DNA of 64,000 nt from Paralimibaculum aggregatum (GCF_030270585.1 NZ_BSYI01000004.1:62001-126000); one strand, 5' to 3'. Shown: positions 51,235-61,243, numbered from the stretch's first letter. Translations and numbers: made by a program. Notes: generated by a model from the sequence alone, not told the origin.

Positions 51235-52437
51235 TCAGGCCCGCGCCAGCGTCTCCACCGAGAGCACGGTGGGCAGGTGGCGGGCGATCTCCCGCCAGGG
51301 CGCATCCGCGCCGCGCCGGGCGAAGACCGAGCCGGTATTGGTGCCGAAATAGAGCCCGGCCGGATCGCCCCCGTCGGTCGCCATGGCCTGGCGCAGCACG
51401 GTGAAATAGCAGTTCTCCTGCGGCAGCCCCTCGCGCAGCGCCTCCCAGCTCGCGCCGCCGTCGCCGGAGGTCCAGACCGCGGCCGCGGCCTCCGGCGGAT
51501 AGCGCCCCTGGGTGTCGCCGTTGAGCGGGATCACGAAGATCCGCTGCGGGTCTTCCGGATGCACCGCCACCGGGAAGCCGAAACTCGAGGGCAGGCCGGG
51601 GGTGATCTCGTCCCAGCTGCGCCCGCCGTCATGGCTGCGGAACACCCCCTGGTGGTTCTGCTGGTAGAGCAGGTCGCCCGCCGCCGCCCCGGCGCGCACG
51701 AGGTTGTGGACGCAGAGGAACACCTCGGTCTCGCCGCCGCTCCCGGCGCCGTCGCCGCCGATGTTGGAGCGCCGGTTGCGCCGCTCCCAGCTCTGCCCGC
51801 CATCCTCCGAGGCGAAGACGCCGGCGGCCGAGATGCCGACCCAGAGCTTCTGCCCGTCCTCGGGATGGGTGACGATGCTGTGCAGCGTCAGCCCCGCCGC
51901 CCCCGGCTGCCAGCCATCGGCGGAGGGATGGCTGGTGAGCGCATCGAGCCGCGACCAGCTCGCGCCGCCGTCATCGCTGGCCAGCAGCGTCGCCGGCTTG
52001 GCCCCGGCATAGAGCCGCGCCGACCCGTGCGCGGCCGACCCGTGCGCGGCAGGCCCGCGGCCGAGCGACCAGATCGCCTTGACATCGCCGGTGTAGGGCG
52101 CCGGCGGCACCGGTGCGAAGCCATACTGCGCGGCCTCTTCCGGGTTGGCCTCGACCCAGGCGTCCATCTCGCCATTGGCGAGCTTGGCGAGCTCCCAGGT
52201 CTCGCCGCCATCGCCGGAGCGCCAGATGCCGGCACCGTGGAAGTCCCCGCCCCCGGCGGCCCAGAGCGCGCCGGTCTCCGGGCAGCCGATGGCGTGGTTG
52301 ATCGGCCAGCCGCCGCAGAGCGGGCCGCTGGTCCGCCAATGCTCCGGGTCGCCGTCGCTGCGGAGCAGGAAGAGGCCCTTGGTGGTGCCGACCAGCAGGG
52401 TGACCGCCCCGGCCGGCTGTGTCGCGTCGGTCGTCAT
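51235..52437 (-). CDS. BNR/Asp-box repeat beta-propeller protein
   Basis: The 400-residue protein has at least five Asp-box repeats (SGDGGETW, SDDGGASW, SEDGGQSW, SHDGGRSW, SGDGGASW), which form a sialidase-like or VPS10-like beta-propeller. It has no signal peptide, and no sialidase catalytic residues are evident, so automatic labels such as exo-alpha-sialidase should not be trusted. A short duplication (AAHGSAAHGS) occurs near residue 140. The function is unknown. It is divergent from the Liv operon. Confidence 0.8.
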   Translation of the reverse strand: MTTDATQPAGAVTLLVGTTKGLFLLRSDGDPEHWRTSGPLCGGWPINHAIGCPETGALWAAGGGDFHGAGIWRSGDGGETWELAKLANGEMDAWVEANPEEAAQYGFAPVPPAPYTGDVKAIWSLGRGPAAHGSAAHGSARLYAGAKPATLLASDDGGASWSRLDALTSHPSADGWQPGAAGLTLHSIVTHPEDGQKLWVGISAAGVFASEDGGQSWERRNRRSNIGGDGAGSGGETEVFLCVHNLVRAGAAAGDLLYQQNHQGVFRSHDGGRSWDEITPGLPSSFGFPVAVHPEDPQRIFVIPLNGDTQGRYPPEAAAAVWTSGDGGASWEALREGLPQENCYFTVLRQAMATDGGDPAGLYFGTNTGSVFARRGADAPWREIARHLPTVLSVETLARA

Positions 52438-52749
52438 CTGCGCCTCCCAGATCGCGGATGTCTGGTGTACCATAGCAAGCAAATGGCGGATTTGCTCGCG
52501 GAGCGTTTCGCGCCCGGCGGCAGCGGCGGCCGGGCCCGCGGCGCGGAACGACCCGGCCGCGATGGCGATTGGTCCCCTATTGGATCTGAACCGGATCTAT
52601 ACCGGATCGCGCGAATCCGGATATTGGTCCTCGGCTGGTACAGCCAGAAATGCACCCGCAGGGCGCAATCCGGCCCCAAACCGTCTCGTAAACCGGGTTT
52701 GGGCTCGCTACGATCACCGCCAGAAACAAACGAATCACAGGGAGCCACA
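52438..52749. promoter_or_regulatory. Divergent control region between BNR gene and Liv-type operon
   Basis: A 312-bp gene-free stretch is less GC-rich than its surroundings. It contains a direct repeat CCGGATC-N4-CCGGATC (52591-52608) and an inverted repeat CCCAAACC/GGTTTGGG (52675-52682 and 52696-52703) about 47 bases before the binding-protein ATG. These are candidate regulator sites or a leader hairpin; no known family matched. Confidence 0.4.
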
Positions 52750-54051
52750 ATGTCGCTGAACGGATTTCTCAACGGTCTCTCGCGCCGCCGCTTCATCGCC
52801 AGCACCACCGCCCTGATCGGTGTCAGCGCCGCTGGCGGGATAGCGGGCCGGGCCTATGCCGATGAAAAGGTGATCAAGATCGGCTTTCTCGCGCCGCTGA
52901 CCGGGCCGGTCGCGGCCTGGGGCAAGCCGGGGCTCGACGGCTGCCGGATCTGGGCCGAATGGGTCAACGAAGCCGGCGGGATCAAGCTCGCCGACGGCAA
53001 CTACACGGTCGAGTTCGTCGGCTATGACAACGAGTACGACCCGGCCAAGGCGCGCACCGGCGGCACCAAGCTGATCCGCGAGGACGGCGTCAGCTTCATC
53101 ATGATGCTGGGCGGCGACACCTGGCCCGGCGTGCAGCCGGTGGCGGACAAGACCGGGATGCTGTTCTCCACCCTGCTGCCCTCGGACCTCTCGCCCGACA
53201 CCACCACGCTGATCGCGCCGGCCGAGGTGCACCCGATCTACAACGTCACCGGCGTCGAATGGCTGGCGGAGAACCGGCCCGAGCTCAAGACCGCGGTGAT
53301 GTGCGCGCAGGACGACGCGCTCGGCCTGCCCTCGGTCGCCACCTATCTCGCGGCCTTCGAGGCGGCGGGCATCGAGATGCAGTCGGAGCCGCTGCTGTTC
53401 GACCCGGCGACCACCGATTTCGCGCCCGTGGTCACCAAGCTGCTGGCCGACAACCCGGACATCGTCTGCCTCGACACCTGCTATTCCGACTATGTCCACC
53501 CGATCTGCGAGCAGCTCTTCCAGCAGGGCTACAAGGGCCAGATCATCTCCTGCACCGCCGATTTCTACGACCAGATCATCGAGAAGACCTCGAAGGAGTT
53601 CATGGAGGGCTTCGTCTTCCAGTTCCCGGATTTCGACGACCCGGCGCTGAACGGCGAGGGCATCAACTTCAAGGACCCGAACCGGTTCTTCGAGGTCTAC
53701 AACGAGCGCCATCCCGGCGAGTGGGGCGCGGTGAGCTGGGAATACGCCTCGATCATGGATCTCTGGAAATCCGCCGCCGAGAAGGCCGGCAGCGCCGATC
53801 CGGAGGCGGTGATCGCCGCCATGCAGGAGGGCGGCAAGGGCAAGCACGCATTCGGCGATGCCGAGTGGTGGGGCAAGGATCTCTTCGGCATCGACAACGC
53901 CCTCGTCGGCAACTGGCCGGTGGTGGTGATCGAGGACGGCAAGGCCCGCATCAAGGCGATGAAATCCATCCCCGAATGGTACGCCAAGCATGGCGAGCTG
54001 CTGAAGAAGCACATGGCCGCCTATGGCCAGATGTGGGACCAGCGCGGCTGA
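52750..54051 (+). CDS. Branched-chain amino acid-type ABC substrate-binding protein (LivJ/LivK family)
   Basis: The 433-residue type-I periplasmic-binding-fold protein has an N-terminal SRRRFIASTTALIGVSAAGG signal with twin-Arg character and a cleavage site near AYADE. The mature part begins VIKIGFLAPLTGPVAAWGKPGLDGCRIW. The acidic, aromatic-rich C-terminus suggests a ligand other than leucine. GGGAG lies before the ATG at 52750. A stem-loop follows the stop, then the permease genes. Confidence 0.88.
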   Translation: MSLNGFLNGLSRRRFIASTTALIGVSAAGGIAGRAYADEKVIKIGFLAPLTGPVAAWGKPGLDGCRIWAEWVNEAGGIKLADGNYTVEFVGYDNEYDPAKARTGGTKLIREDGVSFIMMLGGDTWPGVQPVADKTGMLFSTLLPSDLSPDTTTLIAPAEVHPIYNVTGVEWLAENRPELKTAVMCAQDDALGLPSVATYLAAFEAAGIEMQSEPLLFDPATTDFAPVVTKLLADNPDIVCLDTCYSDYVHPICEQLFQQGYKGQIISCTADFYDQIIEKTSKEFMEGFVFQFPDFDDPALNGEGINFKDPNRFFEVYNERHPGEWGAVSWEYASIMDLWKSAAEKAGSADPEAVIAAMQEGGKGKHAFGDAEWWGKDLFGIDNALVGNWPVVVIEDGKARIKAMKSIPEWYAKHGELLKKHMAAYGQMWDQRG

Positions 54052-54065
54052 GCCGAGCGGCGTGA

Positions 54066-54085
54066 GCGGCGCCTGCGGGCGCCGC
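54066..54085 (+). terminator. Intercistronic stem-loop between binding protein and LivH genes
   Basis: A perfect 8-bp stem GCGGCGCC with GGCGCCGC around the tetraloop TGCG, 14 bases after the binding-protein stop, with no T-run. Likely an mRNA-stability or attenuation element. Confidence 0.6.
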
Positions 54086-54108
54086 GCTTCCGACCTGAGG
54101 ATTGACGA

Positions 54109-54978
54109 ATGACGGAACTCCTGGCGCAGACCGGGCTGAATGCGCTGTACGCCGCGAGCTACATCTCGCTGGTCGCGGTCGGCCTCGTGCTGATCTTCGG
54201 CGTGATGGGCGTGGTGAACTTCGCCCATGGCGAGCTGTTCATGGCCGGGGCCTATGCGATCGTGGCGCTCTATGCCGATATCGGCGTGCCCTTCCTTGCC
54301 GCTGTGGCGGCCGGGCTGGTCTTCGTGGGCGGGCTCGGGCTGCTGATGGAACGGGCGCTGTTCCGGCCATTGCGGGACAACCCGCTGGGCGGGCTGGTGG
54401 CCTCGATCGGCTTCCTGATGATCCTGCAGGCGCTGGCGGTGATGGGCTTCGGCGTGCGCATGGAGCATATCCCGCCGCCGACGCAGGACGTGATCGTGCT
54501 CTCCGAGAAGGTCCGCCTGCCGGTCTCGCGGCTGGTGGTGATCGTCTCGGCGGTGCTGCTGCTCTCGGCGCTCTGGTACTTCCTCAAGCGCACCCGCTTC
54601 GGCTGGGCGCTGCGCGCCTCGGCGCAGGACCCGGAGGCGGCGGCGCTGCAGGGCATCTCGATCAACCAGACGGCACGCATCGCCATGTTCATCGGCGCCG
54701 CGCTCGCCGGGGTGGCGGGGGCGCTCACCGCGCCGCTGGTCTCGGTCAATCCGCATATGGGGCATTCGGTAATCGTCACGGCCTTCATCGTCATCATCGT
54801 GGGCGGGGTCGGCTCGCTCGAGGGGGCGGTGGTCGCCTCCGTGCTCTACGCCTTCGTCCACACCATCGTGACCACCTTCTATGACGGGGTGGTGGCGGAT
54901 ATCGTGGGGCTCTCGCTGCTGCTCGGGGTGCTCGTCGTGCGCCCGACCGGCCTCTTCGGGACGGCCGACCGTGCTTAG
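54109..54978 (+). CDS. livH: Branched-chain amino acid-type ABC permease LivH
   Basis: The 289-residue permease has the LivH signature SLVAVGLVLIFGVMGVVNFAHGELFMAGAY, about eight helices and the cytoplasmic loop ALRASAQDPEAAALQGISINQ. It forms the inner-membrane channel with LivM. It overlaps livM by 8 bp. Confidence 0.9.
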   Translation: MTELLAQTGLNALYAASYISLVAVGLVLIFGVMGVVNFAHGELFMAGAYAIVALYADIGVPFLAAVAAGLVFVGGLGLLMERALFRPLRDNPLGGLVASIGFLMILQALAVMGFGVRMEHIPPPTQDVIVLSEKVRLPVSRLVVIVSAVLLLSALWYFLKRTRFGWALRASAQDPEAAALQGISINQTARIAMFIGAALAGVAGALTAPLVSVNPHMGHSVIVTAFIVIIVGGVGSLEGAVVASVLYAFVHTIVTTFYDGVVADIVGLSLLLGVLVVRPTGLFGTADRA

Positions 54979-55927
54979 GGCAGTGATCGGCATCGCGCTG
55001 GCCGCCGCGCTCGTCGCCCTGCCCCACGGGCTCAGCTTCTCGCAGCAGGAAATCCTCGTCTTCCTCACCATCAACGTGCTGCTGGTGGCCTCCTACCGGC
55101 TGCTCACGCTCACCGGCGAATGGTCGCTCGGGCATGTGGTGATCATGGGGGTCGGGGCCTATGCCTCGGCGCTGTTCACCAAGCAGCTCGGGCTGTTCGT
55201 GCCGCTCTCGATGCTGCTCGGCGCGCTCACCGCGGCGGCGGTGGCCTGGGCGCTGAGCTTCCCGCTGTTCCGCATGAAGGGGTTCTACTTCCTGATCGGC
55301 TCCTTCGCCGCGGGCGAGATCATCCGGCTGCTCTGGAAGCGGTTCCGCGATCCCTTCGGCGGGCCCAAGGGGCTGAAGGGGATCGACCCGATGCCCGACT
55401 TCTCGATCGGCTTCTACGATTTCGACTTCTTCGAGCCGGTGAGCTACTACTACTTCGCCGGCACGGTGGTCGCGGTCTGCCTCTGGATCATGTGGCGGAT
55501 CGAGCATTCCCCGGTCGGCCTCACCTTCCACGCGGTGCACTGGCAGGACAAGCTGGCCCAGGCCTCGGGGATCGACGTGCGCGCCTACCGCACGCGGGCC
55601 TTCGTGATCGCCAGCGGCTTCGCCGGGCTCGCCGGGGCGCTGCTGGCGCATTACATCGGCACGATCAACCCCAACAGCTTCGATGTCGAGGTGATGGTCT
55701 TCGTGCTCACCTGGGCGATCGTCGGCGGCACCGCCACCTTCTACGGGCCGATCCTCGGCTGCGTGATGCTGACGGTGCTGAACGAGATCGTGCTGCGCGA
55801 GCTCGGCTTCGAGCAGATGCGCCCGCTGATCTACGGAGCGGTGATGATCCTCTCGATCCTGTTCCTGCCGAAGGGGCTGGAAAGCGTCGTCGAGCGCCTG
55901 GTCGGCCCGCGGAGGGCACGCGCATGA
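54971..55927 (+). CDS. livM: Branched-chain amino acid-type ABC permease LivM
   Basis: The 318-residue permease has LTGEWSLGHVVIMGVGAYASALF and the coupling-loop region GLTFHAVHWQDKLAQASGIDVRAYRTRAFVIASGFAGLAGALLAHY. The GTG at 54971 overlaps the livH stop, and the predicted first helix starts immediately after. The 3' end overlaps livG by 4 bp. Confidence 0.88.
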   Translation: MLRAVIGIALAAALVALPHGLSFSQQEILVFLTINVLLVASYRLLTLTGEWSLGHVVIMGVGAYASALFTKQLGLFVPLSMLLGALTAAAVAWALSFPLFRMKGFYFLIGSFAAGEIIRLLWKRFRDPFGGPKGLKGIDPMPDFSIGFYDFDFFEPVSYYYFAGTVVAVCLWIMWRIEHSPVGLTFHAVHWQDKLAQASGIDVRAYRTRAFVIASGFAGLAGALLAHYIGTINPNSFDVEVMVFVLTWAIVGGTATFYGPILGCVMLTVLNEIVLRELGFEQMRPLIYGAVMILSILFLPKGLESVVERLVGPRRARA

Positions 55928-56691
55928 GCCCCATCCTCGAGGTCGACGGCCTGACCATGCGCTTCGGCGGGCTCACCGCCGTCGACGGGCTGAGCTTCTC
56001 GGTGGCCGAAGGCGTGATCCACGGGCTGATCGGCCCGAACGGCGCCGGCAAGACCACCACCTTCAACGCAATCTCCGGCTTCTACCGGCCGAGCGGCGGC
56101 GAGATCCGGCTGCGCGGCCAGGTGATCTCGGGCCAGCCGATGCACGAGGTGGCACGGCGCGGGCTGGTGCGCACCTTCCAGCATTCCACCCTCTTCGCCG
56201 AGCTCACGGTGCTGGAGAACGCCGTCGTCGGCACCCACATGGTGCACCGGCCCAACCTGCTCGCCGCGGTCACCGGCAGCGACCGGGCGGCGCGGGCCGA
56301 GGCGCGGGAGCGGGCGCGCGCGGCGCTCGACTTCTTCGGCCTCGCCGGGCAGGAGAACGAGCGCGCCGGCGATCTCGCGCATGGCCACCAGCGCGCCCTC
56401 GGCATGGCGGTGGCCTATGCCGCCGGGCCGCAGATCGTGCTGCTCGACGAGCCCTTCACCGGCATGAACCCGGAGGAGACCCGCGCCATGATGGTGCTGA
56501 TGGAGAAGCTCCGCGACAGCGGCGTCACCATCCTGATCGTCGAGCACGACATGCACGCCATCATGGGGCTCTGCGAGCGCATCACCTGCATGAGCTTCGG
56601 CAAGCTGCTGGCCGAGGGCGCGCCGCGGGAGATCCGCGAGCACCCGGACGTCATCGAGGCCTATCTCGGAGGCACCCATCATGCTGCTTGA
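55924..56691 (+). CDS. livG: Branched-chain amino acid-type ABC ATPase LivG
   Basis: The 255-residue ATPase has Walker A GPNGAGKT near 37-44, the family signature at LAHGHQRALGMA and Walker B IVLLDEPFTGMNPEET, followed by VEHDMHAIMGLCERI. It couples ATP hydrolysis to the LivHM permease. It overlaps both neighbours, livM by 4 bp and livF by 11 bp. Confidence 0.9.
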   Translation: MSPILEVDGLTMRFGGLTAVDGLSFSVAEGVIHGLIGPNGAGKTTTFNAISGFYRPSGGEIRLRGQVISGQPMHEVARRGLVRTFQHSTLFAELTVLENAVVGTHMVHRPNLLAAVTGSDRAARAEARERARAALDFFGLAGQENERAGDLAHGHQRALGMAVAYAAGPQIVLLDEPFTGMNPEETRAMMVLMEKLRDSGVTILIVEHDMHAIMGLCERITCMSFGKLLAEGAPREIREHPDVIEAYLGGTHHAA

Positions 56692-57388
56692 GATGCAGGG
56701 CGTCAGCGTCAGCTACGGCAAGGTGAGCGCGATCACCGATGTCTCGATCAAGGTGCCCGAGAAGGGCGTGGTGACGATCATCGGCGCCAACGGCGCGGGC
56801 AAGTCGACCACGCTGCGGGCGATCTCGGGCCTCGCGCGGGCGCGCACCGGCGAGATCCGCTTCGACGGCGAGCGCATCGACCGGCTGCCGCCCGACCGCA
56901 TCGTCGCCCGCGGGGTGGTGCACGTGCCCGAGGGGCGGCGGATCTTCCCGGAGATGACGGTCGAGGAGAACCTCCACACCGGCGCCTTCCTGCGCCGGGG
57001 CGCGCCGGATGTCGCCACCGATCTCGAGAAGGTCTATGCCCGCTTCCCGCGGCTGCTGGAGCGGCGCCACCAGCTCGCCAAGACCATGTCCGGCGGCGAG
57101 CAGCAGATGCTGGCGATCGGCCGCGCGCTGATGGCCAAGCCCCGGCTGCTGCTGATGGACGAGCCCTCGATGGGCCTCGCCCCGGTGATCGTCGAGGAGA
57201 TCGGCCGCATCGTCGAGGAGATCAGCGCCGAGGGGGTGCCGGTGGTGCTGGTCGAGCAGAACGCCGAGCTGGCGCTCGAGCTGGCCGACTACGCCTATGT
57301 CCTGGAAACCGGGCGGGTCTCGCTGGAGGGGCCGGCGCCCGAGCTGCATGGGAACGAGCATGTCCGCGCCGCCTATCTCGGGGTCTGA
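56681..57388 (+). CDS. livF: Branched-chain amino acid-type ABC ATPase LivF
   Basis: The 235-residue ATPase has Walker A GANGAGKST near 34-42, signature MSGGEQQML and Walker B LLLMDEPSMGLAPVI. It is the partner of LivG. Its end overlaps the next gene by 29 bp, which argues that the small downstream gene belongs to the same operon. Confidence 0.9.
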   Translation: MLLEMQGVSVSYGKVSAITDVSIKVPEKGVVTIIGANGAGKSTTLRAISGLARARTGEIRFDGERIDRLPPDRIVARGVVHVPEGRRIFPEMTVEENLHTGAFLRRGAPDVATDLEKVYARFPRLLERRHQLAKTMSGGEQQMLAIGRALMAKPRLLLMDEPSMGLAPVIVEEIGRIVEEISAEGVPVVLVEQNAELALELADYAYVLETGRVSLEGPAPELHGNEHVRAAYLGV

Positions 57389-58001
57389 TCCGGAGGCCCG
57401 CGCCGAACGGCTGGCGCGCGAGGAGGCGATGGCCCGCGCCGCCGGCTGGCGCGGCGCCGACCTCGCCTTCGAGCGGCTGACCGAGGCGGGCTGCGCGGCG
57501 CTGCATGGCGGCGACCTGCCGGCCGCCATCGCCGCCTTCGGCAAGGCCCGCCGGCTCGCCTTCTGGCGGATCGCCCGATCCGACCCGCGCCACGCCACCA
57601 GCCTCGCCAATGCCGCCATGGCCGCCCGCCTGGCCGGCCGCGAGGCCCGCGCCCGCCGCCTCTATGCCGCGGCGCGCCGGCGCTGGGCCGCGGTGCCGGG
57701 CCGCGTCGCCGCGGTCGAGCCGGCGCGCCGCGCCCGCAGCTCGCTCTTCCACCTGCGCATGGAGGCGCGGCACTGGGACACCTATGTCGCCAACCAGCGC
57801 AAGCGCCTCGCCGGTTTCGTCGCCGATGCAGATGCCGCGCTCGCCGCGCTGGCCGAGAGCCGCCGGCCCCCTGCCCGGCTCTATACCCGCTGGCGCGGCG
57901 AGAAGCCCCCGGTGTTCGACGAGATGCGCAAGCTGATGTCCGCCGCGCTGCTGATCGCCGCCCCGCCGGAGGACCGCCCGGAGGACCGCCTGGAGGCTTG
58001 A
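57360..58001 (+). CDS. Unrecognised helical protein at the end of the Liv operon, 213 aa
   Basis: An Ala/Arg-rich, strongly helical protein with TPR-like texture ([74 protein letters not shown]). I cannot assign a family. The ATG at 57360 lies within livF; a start further upstream is possible. The stop codon falls inside the -35 element of the copper promoter at 57998, so the two transcription units abut tightly. Confidence 0.65.
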   Translation: MSAPPISGSDPEARAERLAREEAMARAAGWRGADLAFERLTEAGCAALHGGDLPAAIAAFGKARRLAFWRIARSDPRHATSLANAAMAARLAGREARARRLYAAARRRWAAVPGRVAAVEPARRARSSLFHLRMEARHWDTYVANQRKRLAGFVADADAALAALAESRRPPARLYTRWRGEKPPVFDEMRKLMSAALLIAAPPEDRPEDRLEA

Positions 58002-58028
58002 CCCTCCAGCGGCTGGAGGCTCTATCTC
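57998..58028 (+). promoter_or_regulatory. CueR/HmrR-type (MerR-family) copper promoter
   Basis: TTGACC (57998-58003) is followed by an over-long 19-base spacer and TATCTC (58023-58028). The spacer region holds the perfect palindrome CCTCCAGCGGCTGGAGG (58003-58019). This is the layout of CueR/HmrR-activated promoters, where the activator untwists a 19-bp spacer. It sits directly in front of the metal ATPase gene, supporting copper or silver induction. Confidence 0.75.
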
Positions 58029-58050
58029 CCGCTCCGAGAGGAGAGCCGCC

Positions 58051-60501
58051 ATGCATGCATCCACCGATACCGAGGCCGAGCCGCAGGTGATCCGCGACCC
58101 GGTCTGCGGCATGACCGTCGACCCCGCCGCTGGCAAGCCGACCCACGAGCACGCCGGCCGCGTCTTCCACTTCTGCCGCGAGGGTTGCCGCGAACGCTTC
58201 GCCGCCGCGCCGGAGGCGCATGTCTCGGCCACCGACCCGGTCTGCGGCATGACGGTGGACCGCGCCACCGCGCGCCATCTCGGCCGCCACGGCACCGAGC
58301 GCGTCTATTTCTGCTCCGAGGGCTGCAGGCAGCGCTTCGAGGCCGATCCGGAGCGCTTCCTCGGCGACGCCCCGGCCCCCGAGCCGGCCCCCGCGGGCAC
58401 GCAGTACACCTGCCCGATGGACCCCGAGATCGTCCGCGACGCGCCGGGCGACTGCCCGATCTGCGGCATGGCGCTCGAGCCCATGGTGCCGACGGCGGAT
58501 GCCGGGCCGAACCCCGAGCTTCTAGACTTCCGCCGCCGGGTGATGCTCGGCGCGCCGCTGGCCGGGGCGGTGTTCCTGCTCGAGATGGGGCACCATCTCG
58601 GCCTGCCCTTCGCCGCCTGGCTGGGGCCCGACGCCTTCGTCTGGCTGCAGGCGGCGCTGGCCACCCCGGTGCTCTGGATCGCGAAGCCGGTCTTCGTCCG
58701 CGGCTGGGCCTCGGTGGCGAACCGCAGCCCCAACATGTGGACGCTGATCACGCTCGGCACCGCCGCCGCCTGGGCCTTCAGCATGGCCAGCCTGCTGGCG
58801 CCCGGCCTGTTCCCCGCCGCGCTCGGCGAGGGCGGGCGGCCGCCGGTCTATTTCGAGGCGGCGGCGGTGATCCTCGTGCTGGTGCTGGTCGGCCAGGTGA
58901 TGGAGCTCGCCGCCCGCGAGCGCACCGGCGATGCGATCCGCGCGCTGCTCGATCTCGCGCCGAAGACGGCGCGGCGGATCACCGCGGCCGGCGAGGCCGA
59001 CGTGCCGCTGGCCGAGGTCCGGGCCGGCGACCGGCTGCGGGTGCGCCCCGGCGAGGCGGTGCCGGTGGACGGCGTGGTTGCCGAGGGCGGCTCCGCGGTC
59101 GACGAGAGCATGCTCACCGGCGAGCCGCTGCCGGTGCCGAAGGCGCCGGGCGACCGGGTGACCGGCGGCACCCTCAACCGCACCGGCGGCTTCGTGATGG
59201 AGGCCCGCGCCGTCGGCGCCGACACCGTGCTCGCGCGCATCGTCGCGATGGTTGCCGCGGCGCAGCGCAGCCGCGCGCCGATCCAGCGGCTGGCCGACCG
59301 TGCGGCGGGCGTCTTCGTCCCGGCGGTGGTGGCGGTGGCGGTGCTCGCCTTCGCCGCCTGGATGACGTTCGGGCCGGCGCCGGCGCTCGGCCATGCGGTG
59401 GTCGCGGCGGTCAGCGTGCTGATCATCGCCTGCCCCTGCGCGCTCGGCCTCGCGACGCCGATGTCGATCATGGTGGCCACCGGCCGCGGCGCGCAGGCCG
59501 GCGTGCTGGTGCGCGATGCCGAGGCGCTGGAGCGGCTGGCCGGCGCGGATCTGCTGGTGCTGGACAAGACCGGGACGCTCACCGAGGGCCGGCCGCGGCT
59601 GACCGATCTCGCGGCCTTCGACGGCCATGACCGGGCGGCGGTGCTGCGCCTCGCGGCGGCGCTGGAGCGCGGCTCCGAGCACCCGCTGGCGGAGGCGGTG
59701 ATGGCCGCCGCGGAAGCGGACGGCGTTTCGGTGCCGGAGGCCGAGGGCTTTGCCGCCGTCACCGGAAAGGGTGTCGAGGGCACCGTCGCGGGCGCCCGGC
59801 TCGCGCTCGGCAGCGCCGGCTTCCTCGCCGAGCTTGGCATCGCGACCGAGGCGGCGGCGGAGCGCCAGGCGGCGCTCGAGGCCGAGGGGCGCACGGTGGT
59901 GCTGCTCGCGGCCGATGGCCGGCTTGCCGGGCTGATCGCGGTCTCCGACCCGGTGCGCGAGACCACCCCCGAGGCGCTGGCGGGGCTTCGCGCGGCCGGC
60001 CTGCGCATCGTCATGGCCACCGGCGACAGCCCGCGCACCGCGGCGGCGGTCGCCCGCGGGCTCGGGATCGAGGAGGTCCATGCCGGGCAGAGCCCCGCCG
60101 ACAAGGCGGCGCTGATCGCGCGGTTCCGCGCCGAGGGCCACCGGGTGGCGATGGCCGGCGACGGGGTCAACGACGCCCCGGCGCTGGCGGCGGCGGATAT
60201 CGGCATCGCGCTCGGCAGCGGCGCCGATGTCGCGGTGGAGAGCGCGCATGTCACGCTCGCCTCGGGGGATCTGCGCGGCATCCTCAGGGCGCGCCGCCTG
60301 GCCGCGGCGACGCTGCGCAACATCCGCCAGAACCTCGCCTTCGCCTTCGCCTACAACATCGCCGGCGTGCCGGTGGCGGCGGGGCTGCTCTACCCGGTGT
60401 TCGGGGTGCTGCTGAGCCCGATGCTGGCGGCGCTCGCGATGAGCCTCTCCTCGGTCTCGGTGATCGGCAACGCGCTGCGGCTGCGCAACGTCCGGATCTG
60501 A
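58051..60501 (+). CDS. copA: Copper-exporting P1B-type ATPase (CopA-like) with YHS domains
   Basis: The 816-residue heavy-metal ATPase has two N-terminal YHS domains (DPVCGMTVD at about 17-25 and 67-75). A heavy-metal-binding module follows ([24 protein letters not shown]), then the P1B core: CPC at C461-P-C463, the phosphorylated Asp in DKTGTLT (D505), HP in SEHPLAE and [18 protein letters not shown]. The CPC motif and terminal helices match Cu(I)/Ag(I) exporters. It lacks a classical HMA domain; the YHS domains replace it. GAGAGGAGAG lies upstream of the ATG at 58051, behind the CueR-like promoter. Confidence 0.92.
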   Translation: MHASTDTEAEPQVIRDPVCGMTVDPAAGKPTHEHAGRVFHFCREGCRERFAAAPEAHVSATDPVCGMTVDRATARHLGRHGTERVYFCSEGCRQRFEADPERFLGDAPAPEPAPAGTQYTCPMDPEIVRDAPGDCPICGMALEPMVPTADAGPNPELLDFRRRVMLGAPLAGAVFLLEMGHHLGLPFAAWLGPDAFVWLQAALATPVLWIAKPVFVRGWASVANRSPNMWTLITLGTAAAWAFSMASLLAPGLFPAALGEGGRPPVYFEAAAVILVLVLVGQVMELAARERTGDAIRALLDLAPKTARRITAAGEADVPLAEVRAGDRLRVRPGEAVPVDGVVAEGGSAVDESMLTGEPLPVPKAPGDRVTGGTLNRTGGFVMEARAVGADTVLARIVAMVAAAQRSRAPIQRLADRAAGVFVPAVVAVAVLAFAAWMTFGPAPALGHAVVAAVSVLIIACPCALGLATPMSIMVATGRGAQAGVLVRDAEALERLAGADLLVLDKTGTLTEGRPRLTDLAAFDGHDRAAVLRLAAALERGSEHPLAEAVMAAAEADGVSVPEAEGFAAVTGKGVEGTVAGARLALGSAGFLAELGIATEAAAERQAALEAEGRTVVLLAADGRLAGLIAVSDPVRETTPEALAGLRAAGLRIVMATGDSPRTAAAVARGLGIEEVHAGQSPADKAALIARFRAEGHRVAMAGDGVNDAPALAAADIGIALGSGADVAVESAHVTLASGDLRGILRARRLAAATLRNIRQNLAFAFAYNIAGVPVAAGLLYPVFGVLLSPMLAALAMSLSSVSVIGNALRLRNVRI

Positions 60502-60685
60502 GGGCCCGGATCCGAGGGCCCGGATCTGGGGCTCCGCACCGCGATCGGGCGGCGGTGGACCGGCCGCGGGGCTCGACAACCTCCGGTGTTGCGGTAGCGA
60601 CCGGAAACGGTGATAGTCGCCCCGCAGCCGGCCCGCCCCGGCCTGTCCGCCGGGCGGTCCGCGCATCAACCGCGAGGAGACCCAC
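60490..60685. other. Intergenic region with short direct repeats
   Basis: Just after copA the sequence repeats GGATCTGAGGGCCCGGATCCG-like blocks (CCGGATCTGAGGGCCCGGAT region, about 60492-60530) two to three times, forming overlapping GGGCCC palindromes that may act as a terminator. No gene seen. Confidence 0.4.
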
Positions 60686-61243
60686 ATGCTTTCCAGACGC
60701 CTGATTCTCTCTGCCATCTGCGCCCTTGGCGTCCTTGGCCTCGCTGCCGCCGGCGGAGATGCGCGCGCCGCCAGCGCCGAGGAGCTCGAGCGCAAGGCCG
60801 ATGCCACGCTCGAGACGCTGAAGGCCTCCGCCCCGGTCACCCAGAAGATGATCGACGATGCGGCCGGCGTGCTGATCTTCCCGAGCATCGTCAAGGGCGG
60901 CTTCATCATCGGCGCCTCGGGCGGCGAGGGCGTGCTGCGCGCCAGGGGCAAGACGCTCGGCTACTACCAGAGCGCCGCCGCCTCGATCGGCCTGCAGGCC
61001 GGGATCTCGGCCTATGGCTACGTGATGTTCCTGATGGACGACAAGGCGCTCGACTTCGTGCGCAAGACCGATGGCTGGGAGGTCGGCGTCGGTCCGGACG
61101 TCACCGTGGCCGACAAGGGCTTTGCCGACCGGCTCTCGAGCAGCTCGGTGAAGGAGGGCATCTATGTCTTCTTCGTCGATCAGAAGGGGCTGTTCGCCGG
61201 CGCCAGCATCGAGGGCAGCAAGATCTCGCCGATCGCGGAGTGA
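60686..61243 (+). CDS. SYLF/Ysc84-domain exported protein
   Basis: The 185-residue protein has a Sec signal peptide (LILSAICALGVLGLAAAGGDARA) and a SYLF domain (PF04366). The domain includes [56 protein letters not shown] and VGVGPDVTVADKG. SYLF proteins bind lipids; bacterial members are periplasmic or outer-membrane associated with unknown roles. GAGGAGA precedes the ATG at 60686. Confidence 0.88.
   Translation: MLSRRLILSAICALGVLGLAAAGGDARAASAEELERKADATLETLKASAPVTQKMIDDAAGVLIFPSIVKGGFIIGASGGEGVLRARGKTLGYYQSAAASIGLQAGISAYGYVMFLMDDKALDFVRKTDGWEVGVGPDVTVADKGFADRLSSSSVKEGIYVFFVDQKGLFAGASIEGSKISPIAE

Noticed and set aside
51235-52437. Sialidase (exo-alpha-sialidase)
   Set aside because: Asp-box repeats indicate a beta-propeller only; no sialidase arginine triad or signal peptide is evident.
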